28,879 nucleotides of DNA, taken from positions 1-28,879 of the forward strand of contig URZW01000017.1 of NCBI GenBank assembly GCA_900552555.1. The letters are read 5' to 3'. The notes under the pieces are model-generated. The model saw nothing but the letters and a program-made list of their open reading frames with translations, did not search any database and was not told where the DNA came from. The stretch is from an uncultured Clostridium sp. GTDB taxonomy: Bacteria; Bacillota; Clostridia; TANB77; CAG-508. Position numbers and translations under genes: made by a program. Of the stretch, positions 7,494 to 15,480 are shown piece after piece; the stretch's first letter is position 1; each line of letters starts with the position of its first letter.

Positions 7494-7948
7494 TTATATA
7501 AATTGCGATGAGAATCCAAAATAAGACAATTTAATACTAAAAATAGTATAATTTTATATAAAAAAGTATAAAACACTAATATGACGAAAATAAACAGAAA
7601 AATATTGACAAAATATTAAAATAAAAAAATTAAGATTAAAAAAATAGAAAAAACAGAAATATACGGTTTAATTTAAAAATAATATATAAGTTAAAAAATA
7701 TATTCAAAGTATATATAAATCAAATAAAAATTAGATTTTTGGGCGAACAAATATTACGGTAAACATAAAATTAATGCGTGAAATAGACCTGAAAGAACTA
7801 AAATGTAAATATATACGAAAAACAACAAAGCTACGGAAATAAACTCGTTCGACAAAATTCAACAAACGATATTATGAACGAATAGGTAAATGTTGGTAAC
7901 AATATAAAATAAACACTGTTTTCTGTTTCTCATGGAAAGGAGAAAAAA
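7494..7948. other. 455-bp gap between mnmE and mnmG, no gene seen
   Basis: This gap is unusually long inside an otherwise tight cluster. The first half is A-rich. The second half (about 7741-7890) has many CGA, ACG and CGT triplets unlike the flanking spacers. A TTGACA occurs at 7605-7610, but the -10 at the right distance is poor. A 22-codon frame (7774-7842) lacks a ribosome site. I see no convincing coding region, terminator or known RNA. Confidence 0.6.
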
Positions 7949-9829
7949 ATGAGTTATTATGCAGGAGATTATGATATAGCAGTAATTGGAGCAGGACATG
8001 CAGGTTGTGAAGCTGGACTTGCAGCAGCAAGATTAGGTATGAAGACATTGGTGTTTTCTATTAGTTTGGAAGCAGTGGCAAATATGCCATGTAATCCACA
8101 TATAGGAGGAAGTTCAAAAGGACATCTAGTAAGAGAAATTGATGCACTTGGTGGAGAAATGGGAAAAAATATAGATAAAACTATGATCCAAATAAAGATG
8201 CTTAACACATCTAAGGGACCAGCAGTACATTCTTTAAGAGCACAAGCAGATAGAAAAAGATATCATGCTGAAATGAAACATACTTTGGAAAAACAAGAAA
8301 ATCTATTTTTAAAACAGGGAGAAATTGTGGATATCAAAGTTGAAAATGGCAAGGTAGTGGGGATAGAAACTGCAGTTGGTGCAATATATGGTGTAAAGGC
8401 TGTTATAGTTGCTACAGGAACATATTTAAAAGGTAAAATATTTATGGGAGAATTCTCGCAAGAAAGTGGACCAGACGGAGTTGCTGCAGCAAATAAATTG
8501 TCTGATTCTTTGAAAAGGATAGGTGTTGATTTAGTAAGATTTAAGACTGGAACACCTGCAAGAATAAATAAGAGAAGTATTGACTTTTCTAAGATGGAAG
8601 TTCAAAAAGGTGATGAAAATATAGTTCCATTTTCTTTTGAAGATGAAATTAAAGATTTAAAGCAAGTTGATTGTTATTTAACATACACAAATGAAAAAAC
8701 ACATCAAATAATCAGAGATAATTTAAATAGGTCACCATTATATGCAGGGGAGATAAAGGGAACAGGCCCAAGATATTGTCCATCAATAGAAGATAAAGTT
8801 GTTAGATTTAGTGATAAGCCTAGACATCAAGCATTTGTTGAACCTGTTGGTTTAGATACTGATGAGATGTATATCCAGGGGTTAAGCTCTTCTTTACCTG
8901 AAGATGTGCAAATAGCATTATATCATACTATTCCAGGACTTGAAAAAGCTGAATTTACAAGGTCTGCGTATGCTATTGAATATGATTGTATAGATCCTTC
9001 AAATTTAAAACTTTCTTTAGAATATAAAGGGATTGATGGACTATTTATGGCTGGTCAAACAAATGGAACTTCTGGATATGAAGAGGCTGCGTGTCAAGGA
9101 TTAATAGCTGGAATAAATGCAGCACAAAAAATAAAGGGAAAAGAACCTGTAATATTAGATAGAACGCAAGGCTATATAGGAGTTTTAATTGATGATATTG
9201 TTACTAAAGGAACAAATGAACCATATAGAATGATGACTTCTAGGGCTGAATATAGACTTCTTTTAAGACAAGACAATGCAGATTTAAGATTAACTGAAAT
9301 TGGACATGATGTAGGTTTAATTTCTGAGGAAAGATATCAAAAGTTTTTAAGAAAAAAAGCAAATATTGAAAAAGAAATAAAAAGATTAAAAAATACTATT
9401 GTTAAACCTACAAAAGAGGTAAATGATTTGTTGATAAATTGTGGAACATCACCTCTTACAACAGGTACAAAGATGAATGAACTTTTAAAAAGGACGGAAT
9501 TGGATTATGATAAATTAGCTTCAATTGATCCTGATAGACCAGAATTGACTTTACAAGAGAAGGAAGAGGTTGAAATTCAGGTTAAATATGAGGGTTATAT
9601 TAAAATGCAAGAAGAACAAGTTGAAAAGTTTAAAAAGATGGAAACTAAGTTGTTGCCTGAGGATATTGATTATAGTTCAATAAATGGTTTGTGTTTGGAA
9701 GCTAGACAAAAACTTGATAAGTTTAGACCTCGTTCTATTGGCCAGGCTTCTAGAATTTCAGGGGTTTCACCTGCTGATATTTCTGTGCTTTTGATTTATT
9801 TGCAAGTTAATAAAAATGCTAATAAATAG
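7949..9829 (+). CDS. mnmG: tRNA uridine-5-carboxymethylaminomethyl(34) synthesis enzyme MnmG
   Basis: MnmG (GidA) is the FAD-dependent partner of MnmE in wobble-uridine modification. The 626-residue protein has the usual length. It starts with an FAD-binding Rossmann motif GAGHAG (14-19) and then the family block CNPHIGGSSKGHLVREIDALGG. Around residue 270 it has GTGPRYCPSIEDK, a family signature, followed by a C-terminal helical domain that binds MnmE. The ATG has an AAGGAG ribosome site. The 455-base gap before it suggests its own promoter, which I could not pinpoint. rsmG follows after 89 bases. Confidence 0.97.
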   Translation: MSYYAGDYDIAVIGAGHAGCEAGLAAARLGMKTLVFSISLEAVANMPCNPHIGGSSKGHLVREIDALGGEMGKNIDKTMIQIKMLNTSKGPAVHSLRAQADRKRYHAEMKHTLEKQENLFLKQGEIVDIKVENGKVVGIETAVGAIYGVKAVIVATGTYLKGKIFMGEFSQESGPDGVAAANKLSDSLKRIGVDLVRFKTGTPARINKRSIDFSKMEVQKGDENIVPFSFEDEIKDLKQVDCYLTYTNEKTHQIIRDNLNRSPLYAGEIKGTGPRYCPSIEDKVVRFSDKPRHQAFVEPVGLDTDEMYIQGLSSSLPEDVQIALYHTIPGLEKAEFTRSAYAIEYDCIDPSNLKLSLEYKGIDGLFMAGQTNGTSGYEEAACQGLIAGINAAQKIKGKEPVILDRTQGYIGVLIDDIVTKGTNEPYRMMTSRAEYRLLLRQDNADLRLTEIGHDVGLISEERYQKFLRKKANIEKEIKRLKNTIVKPTKEVNDLLINCGTSPLTTGTKMNELLKRTELDYDKLASIDPDRPELTLQEKEEVEIQVKYEGYIKMQEEQVEKFKKMETKLLPEDIDYSSINGLCLEARQKLDKFRPRSIGQASRISGVSPADISVLLIYLQVNKNANK

Positions 9830-9918
9830 TCATTTGATTTTTATTTACATATAAATATTAAATTATATCAAATTTATATGTATATGTTATAAATTATATA
9901 CTTTTAAAAGGAGAAGAT

Positions 9919-10641
9919 ATGAATATAGAAGAGTTTGAAAGATTAATGATAGAATATGGTAAAAAAATAAACATAAAGTTTACTGAAGAACAATTAAATA
10001 AATTTTATGAATATATGAATTTATTATTGGAATGGAATGAGAAGATAAATTTAACAGCTATTACAGAACCAAAAGATGTTATATTAAAACATTTTATAGA
10101 TTCTTTAACAATAAATAAATATCTTAAAGAAAATAGGACACTTGCTGATGTTGGAACTGGAGCTGGTTTTCCTGGTATACCTTTAAAAATATTAAGACCA
10201 GATTTAAAAATAATACTGGTTGATTCTTTAAATAAGAGAATAAATTTTTTAAATGAAGTTATATTAAAGTTGAATTTGAAAGATATTGACACAGTACATA
10301 GTAGAATAGAGGATTTTGGAAAGGATAAAAAATACAGAGAAAAATTTGATTATGTTACAGCAAGAGCTGTTGCTAATCTTTCTGTTCTTTCAGAATATTT
10401 GTTACCTATTTGTAAGGTTACTGGTAAATGTATTTGTATGAAGGGAAGTAATGTTGAGGAAGAGTTGAGTTTAGGAAAAGGGGCTATAAATGTTCTTGGT
10501 GGAAAAATATCTTGTGTAGATGAGTTTATGTTGCCTGATTCTGATATTTGTAGAAATGTTATTGTTGTTGATAAGATTAAGAATACGCCTAGTAGGTTTC
10601 CTAGAAAGGCGGGAGTTCCAGCAAAGGAACCAATAAAATAG
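9919..10641 (+). CDS. rsmG: 16S rRNA (guanine(527)-N7)-methyltransferase RsmG
   Basis: RsmG (GidB) methylates G527 of 16S rRNA using S-adenosylmethionine. The 240-residue protein carries the SAM-binding motif DVGTGAGFPGIPLK (about 78-90) and the family segment TARAVANLSVLSEYLLP. The ATG is preceded by AAAAGGAG. It lies downstream of mnmG in the typical order and ends 7 bases before a strong terminator, which closes the cluster. Confidence 0.96.
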   Translation: MNIEEFERLMIEYGKKINIKFTEEQLNKFYEYMNLLLEWNEKINLTAITEPKDVILKHFIDSLTINKYLKENRTLADVGTGAGFPGIPLKILRPDLKIILVDSLNKRINFLNEVILKLNLKDIDTVHSRIEDFGKDKKYREKFDYVTARAVANLSVLSEYLLPICKVTGKCICMKGSNVEEELSLGKGAINVLGGKISCVDEFMLPDSDICRNVIVVDKIKNTPSRFPRKAGVPAKEPIK

Positions 10642-10647
10642 TTTTGA

Positions 10648-10681
10648 AAGCCATTATATTTTTGTATAGTGGTTTTTTTTG
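10648..10681 (+). terminator. Rho-independent terminator after rsmG
   Basis: The stem CCATTATA (10651-10658) pairs with TATAGTGG (10665-10672) with one G-U pair, extendable by three more pairs, and runs into a T-tract of eight. This is the clear end of the mnmG-rsmG unit. Confidence 0.85.
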
Positions 10682-10827
10682 TATTTTAGATTTCCTTTTT
10701 GAACGTAATGAACAGGATATAATATCAAATATATAATCCTTAAGGTGGCAACTTACACACAAAAATTTCTAAGGTTGTGAATTGTAACTATAGTAGTAAA
10801 AAATAATAAAAAAACATGATAAAAATA

Positions 10828-10856
10828 TTGACTTTTTGTTAATATTTGTATATTAT
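10828..10856 (+). promoter_or_regulatory. parAB promoter
   Basis: TTGACT (10828-10833) and TATTAT (10851-10856) are spaced by 17 bases, about 60 bases before parA. Confidence 0.75.
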
Positions 10857-10918
10857 AAATATAGTAATAAAAGAAATTAATAAGTAAATGTTTACAAAAA
10901 TGAATGGAGGCAAAAATT

Positions 10919-11692
10919 GTGGGAAAAATAATATCAGTAGCAAATCAAAAAGGGGGAGTTGGAAAGACAACAACAACAATAAATTTAAGTACAATGCTTG
11001 CAAAAAGAGGGAAAAAAGTTCTATTAATAGATGCGGATCCACAAGGAAATGCAACAAGTGGTGTGGGAGCTGAAAAAGATGTAGAATTTTCAACATATGA
11101 TATCTTAGCAACAGATGTTGAAATGGAACAAGCAGTAGAAAAAACAATTATTAAAAATTTATTGGTATGTCCATCAGATATAAATTTGGCAGGAGCAGAA
11201 GTAGAATTAGTTTCAATGATGTCAAGAGAACAAAGATTAAAAGAAAAGTTAGCAGATGTTAAAAATAGTTTTGATTATATTATAATTGATTGTCCTCCAT
11301 CTTTGGGATTGATTACATTAAATGCTTTTACAGCATCAGATAGTGTTTTGATACCTGTACAATGTGAATATTATGCGTTAGAAGGTTTGGGACAATTGAT
11401 AAATACTATAAATTTAGTAAAAAAACACCTAAATAAAAATTTAGAAGTAGAGGGTGCTCTTCTTACTATGTATGATGCTAGAACTAATTTATCTAATCAA
11501 GTTGTAAAAGAGGTTAAGAAATATTTTGGTGATAAGGTCTATAAAACTGTTATACCTAGAAATGTAAGATTAAGTGAAGCACCAAGTTATGGAATGCCAA
11601 TAACAGAGTATGATCCACGCTCTAAAGGAGCAAAAAGCTATGAAAAATTCACAAAAGAATTTTTGAAAATTAATAATGCGGAAAATAAATAA
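10919..11692 (+). CDS. parA: Chromosome partitioning ATPase ParA (Soj)
   Basis: A 257-residue ParA/Soj-type ATPase that cooperates with ParB in origin segregation and, in Bacillus, in controlling DnaA. It has the deviant Walker A KGGVGKTTT (11-19, signature lysine 11), the DADPQGN motif (38-44), and the Walker B region IIDCPPSLGL. I choose the GTG at 10919: GGAGG (10906-10910) is 8 bases upstream, whereas the in-frame ATG at 10904 overlaps that site. parB follows after 31 bases. Confidence 0.95.
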   Translation: MGKIISVANQKGGVGKTTTTINLSTMLAKRGKKVLLIDADPQGNATSGVGAEKDVEFSTYDILATDVEMEQAVEKTIIKNLLVCPSDINLAGAEVELVSMMSREQRLKEKLADVKNSFDYIIIDCPPSLGLITLNAFTASDSVLIPVQCEYYALEGLGQLINTINLVKKHLNKNLEVEGALLTMYDARTNLSNQVVKEVKKYFGDKVYKTVIPRNVRLSEAPSYGMPITEYDPRSKGAKSYEKFTKEFLKINNAENK

Positions 11693-11723
11693 TAAAAATT
11701 CAAAAGAAGGGAAAGTGATAGAG

Positions 11724-12575
11724 ATGCCTAAGAAAACAGGATTAGGAAAAGGTTTAGATGCTTTATTTGGTCCAACACCTGAAGAAGAACAAGTTAAAGA
11801 AGATGATGTACTAAAAAATTTAAAAATTACAGAAGTAGAACCAAATAGAGAACAACCAAGAAAAAATTTTAATCAGGAAGCACTTGAAGAACTTGCAGAA
11901 TCTATAAAAGAATATGGATTAATACAACCTATAATTGTAACAGAAAAAGATGGGTATTATAGTATAATTGCGGGAGAAAGAAGATGGAGAGCTTGTAAAT
12001 TAGCAGGTTTGGAAGAAATACCGGCAATAGTAAGAGAAGATGATGAAAGAAAAAATAATGAGATTGCATTGATAGAAAATATACAAAGAGAGGATTTAAA
12101 TCCATTTGAAAAAGCTTTAGGAATTAAAAATTTAATGCAAGCTTATGGATTAACTCAAGAAGAAGTTGCCAAAAAATTAGGAAAAAGTAGAAGTGCTATA
12201 GCAAATTCAGTAAGAGTTCTAAATTTGGAGCCTAGAGTTTTGGAATTTGCAAAACAAGGTAAAATAACTGAAGCTCATTGTAAAGCATTATTATCTATTA
12301 CAGACCCAGAAAAACAATACTTAACAGCTGTAGATATTATTGAAAGAGGAGCACCTGTTAAGGAACTTGAAGAAACAAATAAGAGAATAAATAAAAAGGA
12401 AGTTTCAAAAGAGGAATTAAAAAGAATGAATATTTTATATAAAGATATAGAAAATACATTTCAAGGATTTTTTGGAACAAAAGTTAAAATGGCTCCTGGA
12501 AAGAAAAAGGGAAAGATTATAATTGAGTATGCTTCAAATGATGATTTGGAAAGAATATTAAATTTAATGAAGTAA
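11724..12575 (+). CDS. parB: ParB/Spo0J family chromosome partitioning protein
   Basis: A 283-residue centromere-binding protein of the CTPase clamp type. It has an N-terminal ParA-interacting segment (KKTGLGKGLDALFG), the CTP-binding GERRWRA box (84-90), the ENIQREDLNP segment, a helix-turn-helix (about 137-160) and a C-terminal dimerisation region. The ATG at 11724 gives the typical N-terminus; GAAGGG is about 12 bases upstream. An in-frame GTG at 11715 is possible but very close to that site. I saw no parS palindrome in the window. Confidence 0.94.
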   Translation: MPKKTGLGKGLDALFGPTPEEEQVKEDDVLKNLKITEVEPNREQPRKNFNQEALEELAESIKEYGLIQPIIVTEKDGYYSIIAGERRWRACKLAGLEEIPAIVREDDERKNNEIALIENIQREDLNPFEKALGIKNLMQAYGLTQEEVAKKLGKSRSAIANSVRVLNLEPRVLEFAKQGKITEAHCKALLSITDPEKQYLTAVDIIERGAPVKELEETNKRINKKEVSKEELKRMNILYKDIENTFQGFFGTKVKMAPGKKKGKIIIEYASNDDLERILNLMK

Positions 12576-12588
12576 GAAGGTTGATTAA

Positions 12589-13104
12589 ATGCAGGAATTA
12601 ATTGATTTTTTAAGAACAGATAATTATTTGTTATTTTTAAGTGTAATAGTTATTATGTTATTAATAGGATTTATAATTTTATTGATAAGTAATATAAAAT
12701 TGAAAGAAAAATATAGAAAATTTATGCAAAAATTGGGAAATGGAAAAAATTTAGAAGAAGATTTAAGCAATTTTATGTATAAAGTAGATAGAGTAGAAAA
12801 ACAAAATGCAGAAATCATGAATTTTTGTAAAAATCTAGATGATGATTTAACAAAATGTATTCAAAAGGTTGGAATTGTTAGATATAGTGCTTTTAAAGAT
12901 ACTGGAAGTGATTTGAGTTTTGCAGTTGCTTTATTAGATGAGAAAAATTCAGGTGTAGTTTTTAATGGTATTTATTCTAGAGAAATGTCTAATATTTATG
13001 CAAAACCCGTTGAGAATGGAAATTCTTCTTATACATTATCTGAGGAAGAGTCAGAGGCTATTAGAAAAGCTATTAATTCTAGAAATGTGTATAGAGAACG
13101 ATAA
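12589..13104 (+). CDS. DUF4446 family membrane protein
   Basis: A 171-residue protein of unknown function, often found after parB in Clostridia. It has one N-terminal membrane segment (about 15-34), a coiled-coil-like stretch (about 40-85), and a compact C-terminal domain with VGIVRYSAFKDTGSDLSFAVALLD, the recognisable DUF4446 block. It begins 13 bases after parB with an AGAAGG ribosome site, so it is probably co-transcribed with parAB. A link to chromosome organisation is suggested by position only. Confidence 0.85.
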   Translation: MQELIDFLRTDNYLLFLSVIVIMLLIGFIILLISNIKLKEKYRKFMQKLGNGKNLEEDLSNFMYKVDRVEKQNAEIMNFCKNLDDDLTKCIQKVGIVRYSAFKDTGSDLSFAVALLDEKNSGVVFNGIYSREMSNIYAKPVENGNSSYTLSEEESEAIRKAINSRNVYRER

Positions 13105-13150
13105 AAAATGAAAAAATGTTTTTTAAAATTTTATAGCATTTTGCTTTTTT
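13103..13150 (+). terminator. Weak terminator candidate after the DUF4446 gene
   Basis: An imperfect A/T stem (about 13103-13119 with 13134-13150, including an internal loop) ends in T6. The high A/T content makes chance pairing likely. Confidence 0.35.
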
Positions 13151-13218
13151 AGTTAATATAAAAGATGTGTAATTATAATGTTTAATTTTACCAAAATGAA
13201 AAAATATAAAAATTTCTA

Positions 13219-13247
13219 TTGACAAATGATTTTAAAAATGCTAATAT
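13219..13247 (+). promoter_or_regulatory. tRNA-Ser promoter
   Basis: Consensus TTGACA (13219-13224) and TAATAT (13242-13247) are spaced by 17 bases, 33 bases before the first tRNA-Ser. Confidence 0.75.
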
Positions 13248-13251
13248 ATAT

Positions 13252-13275
13252 ACTGTCGCTGGATATGGCGATAGT
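13252..13275 (+). other. 8-bp leader hairpin before tRNA-Ser(UGA)
   Basis: ACTGTCGC (13252-13259) pairs with GCGATAGT (13268-13275) across an 8-nt loop, immediately downstream of the promoter and four bases before the tRNA. It is probably part of the 5' leader removed by RNase P. Confidence 0.45.
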
Positions 13276-13279
13276 CAAT

Positions 13280-13371
<92 letters not shown>

Positions 13372-13382
13372 ACTTTTTTTAT

Positions 13383-13440
13383 AGATATAAAAGACCATAA
13401 ATTTATAATTTTATAGATTTACGTTTTTATATCTTTTTTT
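13383..13440 (+). terminator. Terminator after tRNA-Ser(UGA)
   Basis: The outer stem AGATATAAAA (13383-13392) pairs with TTTTATATCT (13425-13434). An inner 10-bp A/T stem lies between the arms, and a T-tract follows to 13440. Confidence 0.6.
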
Positions 13441-13448
13441 ATACATTT

Positions 13449-13538
13449 GGAGATGTACCCAAGTGGTGAAGGGGACTGTTTGCTAAACAGTTAGGTCGGT
13501 AACACGGCGCGGAGGTTCGAACCCTCTCATCTCCGCCA
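13449..13538 (+). tRNA. tRNA-Ser (anticodon GCU)
   Basis: The acceptor stem GGAGATG/CATCTCC is followed by G and an encoded CCA. The anticodon stem ACTGT/ACAGT carries the loop TTGCTAA, giving anticodon GCU. A long variable arm and the T-loop TTCGAAC mark a serine tRNA. It reads AGC and AGU codons. Confidence 0.95.
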
Positions 13539-13557
13539 GATAAAAAAATAAAAAAAG

Positions 13558-13591
13558 ACGATAAAAACATTTTTGTTTTGTCGTTTTTTTT
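13558..13591 (+). terminator. Terminator after tRNA-Ser(GCU)
   Basis: ACGATAAAAACA (13558-13569) pairs with TGTTTTGTCGT (13574-13584) with one bulge and one wobble, followed by a T8 tract. Confidence 0.75.
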
Positions 13592-13620
13592 GTATAATTT
13601 GAGAAAAATATCAAAAAAAG

Positions 13621-13649
13621 TTGAAAAAAATAGAATAATAGTTTATAAT
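13621..13649 (+). promoter_or_regulatory. Pilin operon promoter
   Basis: TTGAAA (13621-13626) and a perfect TATAAT (13644-13649) are spaced by 17 bases, about 34 bases before the first pilin gene. It lies just after the tRNA terminator. Confidence 0.75.
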
Positions 13650-13682
13650 ATATAGTATAAGGCAAAAAAGGAGGATATTTTA

Positions 13683-14090
13683 GTGCATAAAATAAAAAAA
13701 ATATTTATAGTTTTGGTTATTGCTTTTTTGTTTTGTAATATATTTAATAGTACTTATGCAAGACGAGCAGATGATAAGGGAAATCCAGATGGTCCATCAA
13801 CTTCTAGTAAAGCTTCTATCAACCCAGATGATTATGAACCAGATGAATTATCAGAAAGTTTAAGTTCAAGTTCTATGATGATGGCAAATAAGGTAATAGG
13901 TGCTTTTCAAGCAATTGGAAGTATTGTATCTGTATTAGCACTAGTGTTATTAGGGATAAAATTTGCTTTAGGTAGTGCAGAAGAAAAGGCTGATTATAAA
14001 CAGTGGATGATATATTATGTTATAGGTGCAATTTTAGTTTTTGCTATAAGTAATATTTCTGCAATGATATATAATGCCGTTAATTCATAA
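13683..14090 (+). CDS. VirB2/TrbC-like pilin precursor 1
   Basis: A 135-residue T4SS pilin-like protein. A signal peptide (about 1-26, probable cleavage after STYA) is followed by a polar Ser/Asp-rich stretch (27-65) and two membrane segments (about 74-92 and 109-130) joined by GIKFALGSAEEKADYKQ. This loop is nearly identical in pilin 3. TrbC/VirB2 proteins are small two-helix subunits that assemble into the extracellular pilus. The start is GTG with AAGGAGG 8 bases upstream. The long polar segment before the helices sets it apart from the other two copies. The substrate or role of the filament is not known. Confidence 0.82.
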   Translation: MHKIKKIFIVLVIAFLFCNIFNSTYARRADDKGNPDGPSTSSKASINPDDYEPDELSESLSSSSMMMANKVIGAFQAIGSIVSVLALVLLGIKFALGSAEEKADYKQWMIYYVIGAILVFAISNISAMIYNAVNS

Positions 14091-14110
14091 AATATAGATA
14101 GAAGGTAGAA

Positions 14111-14494
14111 ATGAAAAAGATATTAAGTTTTTTATTAATTTTTATAATGATTTTATTTTTTATAAATAATCCAAAAGTATATGCTGATACAATGTTAACA
14201 GATGCTATATCTGGTGGAAAAACTTTTTTAGATAAAGCAAATGTAGAAATGTCAGGTGACCAAAAAAAATCTTTGCAATCGACATCAAGTAGTGTTTATA
14301 ATACTTTGTTATTAATTTCTTTTGTTGTTGTGGCGGTTGTAGGCATAACATTGGGAATAAAGTTTATGATGTCTGGTGTTGAAGAAAAGGCTGAAGTAAA
14401 ACAAGCTTTAGTAGTATGGGCAATAGGAGCTGGGGTTGCATATGGAGCTTTTGGAATATGGAAAGTATTAGTTATTTTCTTAAATAAAATGTAG
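14111..14494 (+). CDS. VirB2/TrbC-like pilin precursor 2 (divergent)
   Basis: A 127-residue protein with a signal peptide (about 1-25, cleavage after VYA), a polar segment (26-62), and two membrane segments (about 64-85 and 98-124) joined by GIKFMMSGVEEKAEVKQ. It keeps the G-I-K...EEKA...K pattern of its neighbours but is otherwise the most divergent of the three, with a GAGVAYGAFGIWK second helix. It lies 20 bases after pilin 1 and 62 bases before pilin 3, where a 7-bp hairpin (14505-14523) occurs. It may be a minor pilin or an adaptor. Confidence 0.78.
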   Translation: MKKILSFLLIFIMILFFINNPKVYADTMLTDAISGGKTFLDKANVEMSGDQKKSLQSTSSSVYNTLLLISFVVVAVVGITLGIKFMMSGVEEKAEVKQALVVWAIGAGVAYGAFGIWKVLVIFLNKM

Positions 14495-14556
14495 TTATTA
14501 ATGTTTCTTATTAAAGATAAGAAGTTATTATATATAAAAATAAAGGAGGAAAAAAT

Positions 14557-14907
14557 ATGAATAAGTCAATTAAAGTAATAGCAACTTTATTATTAGTAGT
14601 TATGATTATTTCAATGTTTTCAACAGTTTTTGCTGTTGCTACTGATCCAGGAAGTTTAAAAGGAGATACAGTTAGTGATTTTAAAAATGTTGGAAATAAA
14701 ATAATTGGTATGGTTCAAGCAATTGGTTCAATTGTTTCAGTTCTTATATTAGTTGTATTAGGTATTAAATATATGATGGGTAGTGCAGAGGAAAAAGCTG
14801 AATATAAGAAAACAATGATACCATATTTAGTTGGTGCTGTATTAATATTTGCAGCTTCAAATATAGCATCTATGGTATACAGTTTTGCTAATAGTATTAC
14901 AAAATAA
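14557..14907 (+). CDS. VirB2/TrbC-like pilin precursor 3
   Basis: The shortest copy, at 116 residues: a signal peptide (about 1-26, cleavage after VFA), a short polar region, then two membrane segments (about 55-72 and 86-110) joined by GIKYMMGSAEEKAEYKK. The core matches pilin 1 closely (AIGSIVSV, GSAEEKA.YK, GA.L.FA.SNI). It has an AAAGGAGG ribosome site, the best of the three, and lies just before a strong terminator. Being closest to a minimal VirB2, it may be the major subunit; this is inference. Confidence 0.82.
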   Translation: MNKSIKVIATLLLVVMIISMFSTVFAVATDPGSLKGDTVSDFKNVGNKIIGMVQAIGSIVSVLILVVLGIKYMMGSAEEKAEYKKTMIPYLVGAVLIFAASNIASMVYSFANSITK

Positions 14908-14917
14908 TTTTACATAT

Positions 14918-14952
14918 AAAAGTAGAGAATTTTAGAAATTTTCTACTTTTTT
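14918..14952 (+). terminator. Strong terminator after the pilin genes
   Basis: A 15-bp stem (14918-14932 with 14936-14950, one G-U pair) with a 3-nt loop is followed by a T-rich tract. It separates the pilin cassette from the rest of the T4SS genes and would let pilins be made in excess. Confidence 0.9.
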
Positions 14953-15054
14953 CTTTTTATCTTATTTCCCTAAATAAAAATCAAATTTTATTCAAAAATT
15001 CGTATTACAAAAATGTTACAATTCTATTAAATTTCCACTTTTTTTGATAAAAAC

Positions 15055-15085
15055 TGTACAATTATCCACAAGTTTATGGTATAAT
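15055..15085 (+). promoter_or_regulatory. T4SS core operon promoter with an internal DnaA box
   Basis: An extended -10 TGGTATAAT (TATAAT at 15080-15085) is paired with a weak -35 TGTACA (15055-15060, 19-base spacer). The consensus DnaA box TTATCCACA occupies 15062-15070, inside the spacer, where bound DnaA would affect the promoter. Promoter assignment is fair; DnaA control is inference. Confidence 0.6.
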
Positions 15086-15129
15086 ATATATTGTAAAATT
15101 ATAATAATGAATACGGAGGAAAAAAGAAA

Positions 15130-15480
15130 ATGCAATCTTATGAAATACCAAGAAATTACAGAGGAGAGGGAAGAATATTATATATATTCTCTACTAAAGG
15201 ATTAATATTTACATGTATTGGGGCAGGAGTAGGATTAATATTTTATCTTATTTTTAAAATATTAGGATTATCAATGGTAGGTTTATTAATAACTGTTCTT
15301 TGTGCTTCAATTGGTTTTTGTATTGGAACATTAAAAGTTCCAGAAATAAAGACAATGGAAATTACTAAGAAAACAGGTGGAGAGAATATTGATGATGTTA
15401 TTTTAAGATGGATTAAATTTAAAAAGAGTGGTAATAAAATATATGTTTATAAACCGGAGGAGGAAACAAAAGATGAATAA
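15130..15480 (+). CDS. PrgI/VirB3-like T4SS membrane protein
   Basis: A 116-residue protein opening with the PrgI-type pattern YEIPRNYRGEGRILYIFSTKGL, then two membrane segments (about 26-45 and 47-67) and a cytosolic tail. PrgI-family proteins are small inner-membrane T4SS parts encoded directly before VirB4 in Gram-positive systems, in the VirB3 position. It has a GGAGG ribosome site and a promoter about 45 bases upstream. Its last 8 bases overlap the next gene's start (ATGAATAA), indicating coupled translation. Confidence 0.75.
   Translation: MQSYEIPRNYRGEGRILYIFSTKGLIFTCIGAGVGLIFYLIFKILGLSMVGLLITVLCASIGFCIGTLKVPEIKTMEITKKTGGENIDDVILRWIKFKKSGNKIYVYKPEEETKDE

Noticed and set aside
6716..7576. 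286-residue minus-strand ORF
   Set aside because: It is antisense to mnmE; its Phe/Ile/Ser-rich composition is that of a reverse-strand shadow.
7774..7842. 22-codon ORF in the mnmE-mnmG spacer
   Set aside because: There is no ribosome site or recognisable sequence; chance expectation is high.
10839..11147. 102-residue Leu/Phe-rich minus-strand ORF
   Set aside because: It is antisense to parA and its promoter, with shadow-like composition.
10919..12575. parS sites near parAB
   Set aside because: I looked for the palindrome TGTTTCACGTGAAACA and close variants by eye and found none; a computed search is needed to exclude degenerate copies.
13483..13665. 60-residue minus-strand ORF ending near AEMRGFEPPRR
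   Set aside because: It is the well-known spurious translation across a tRNA-Ser gene and has no ribosome site.
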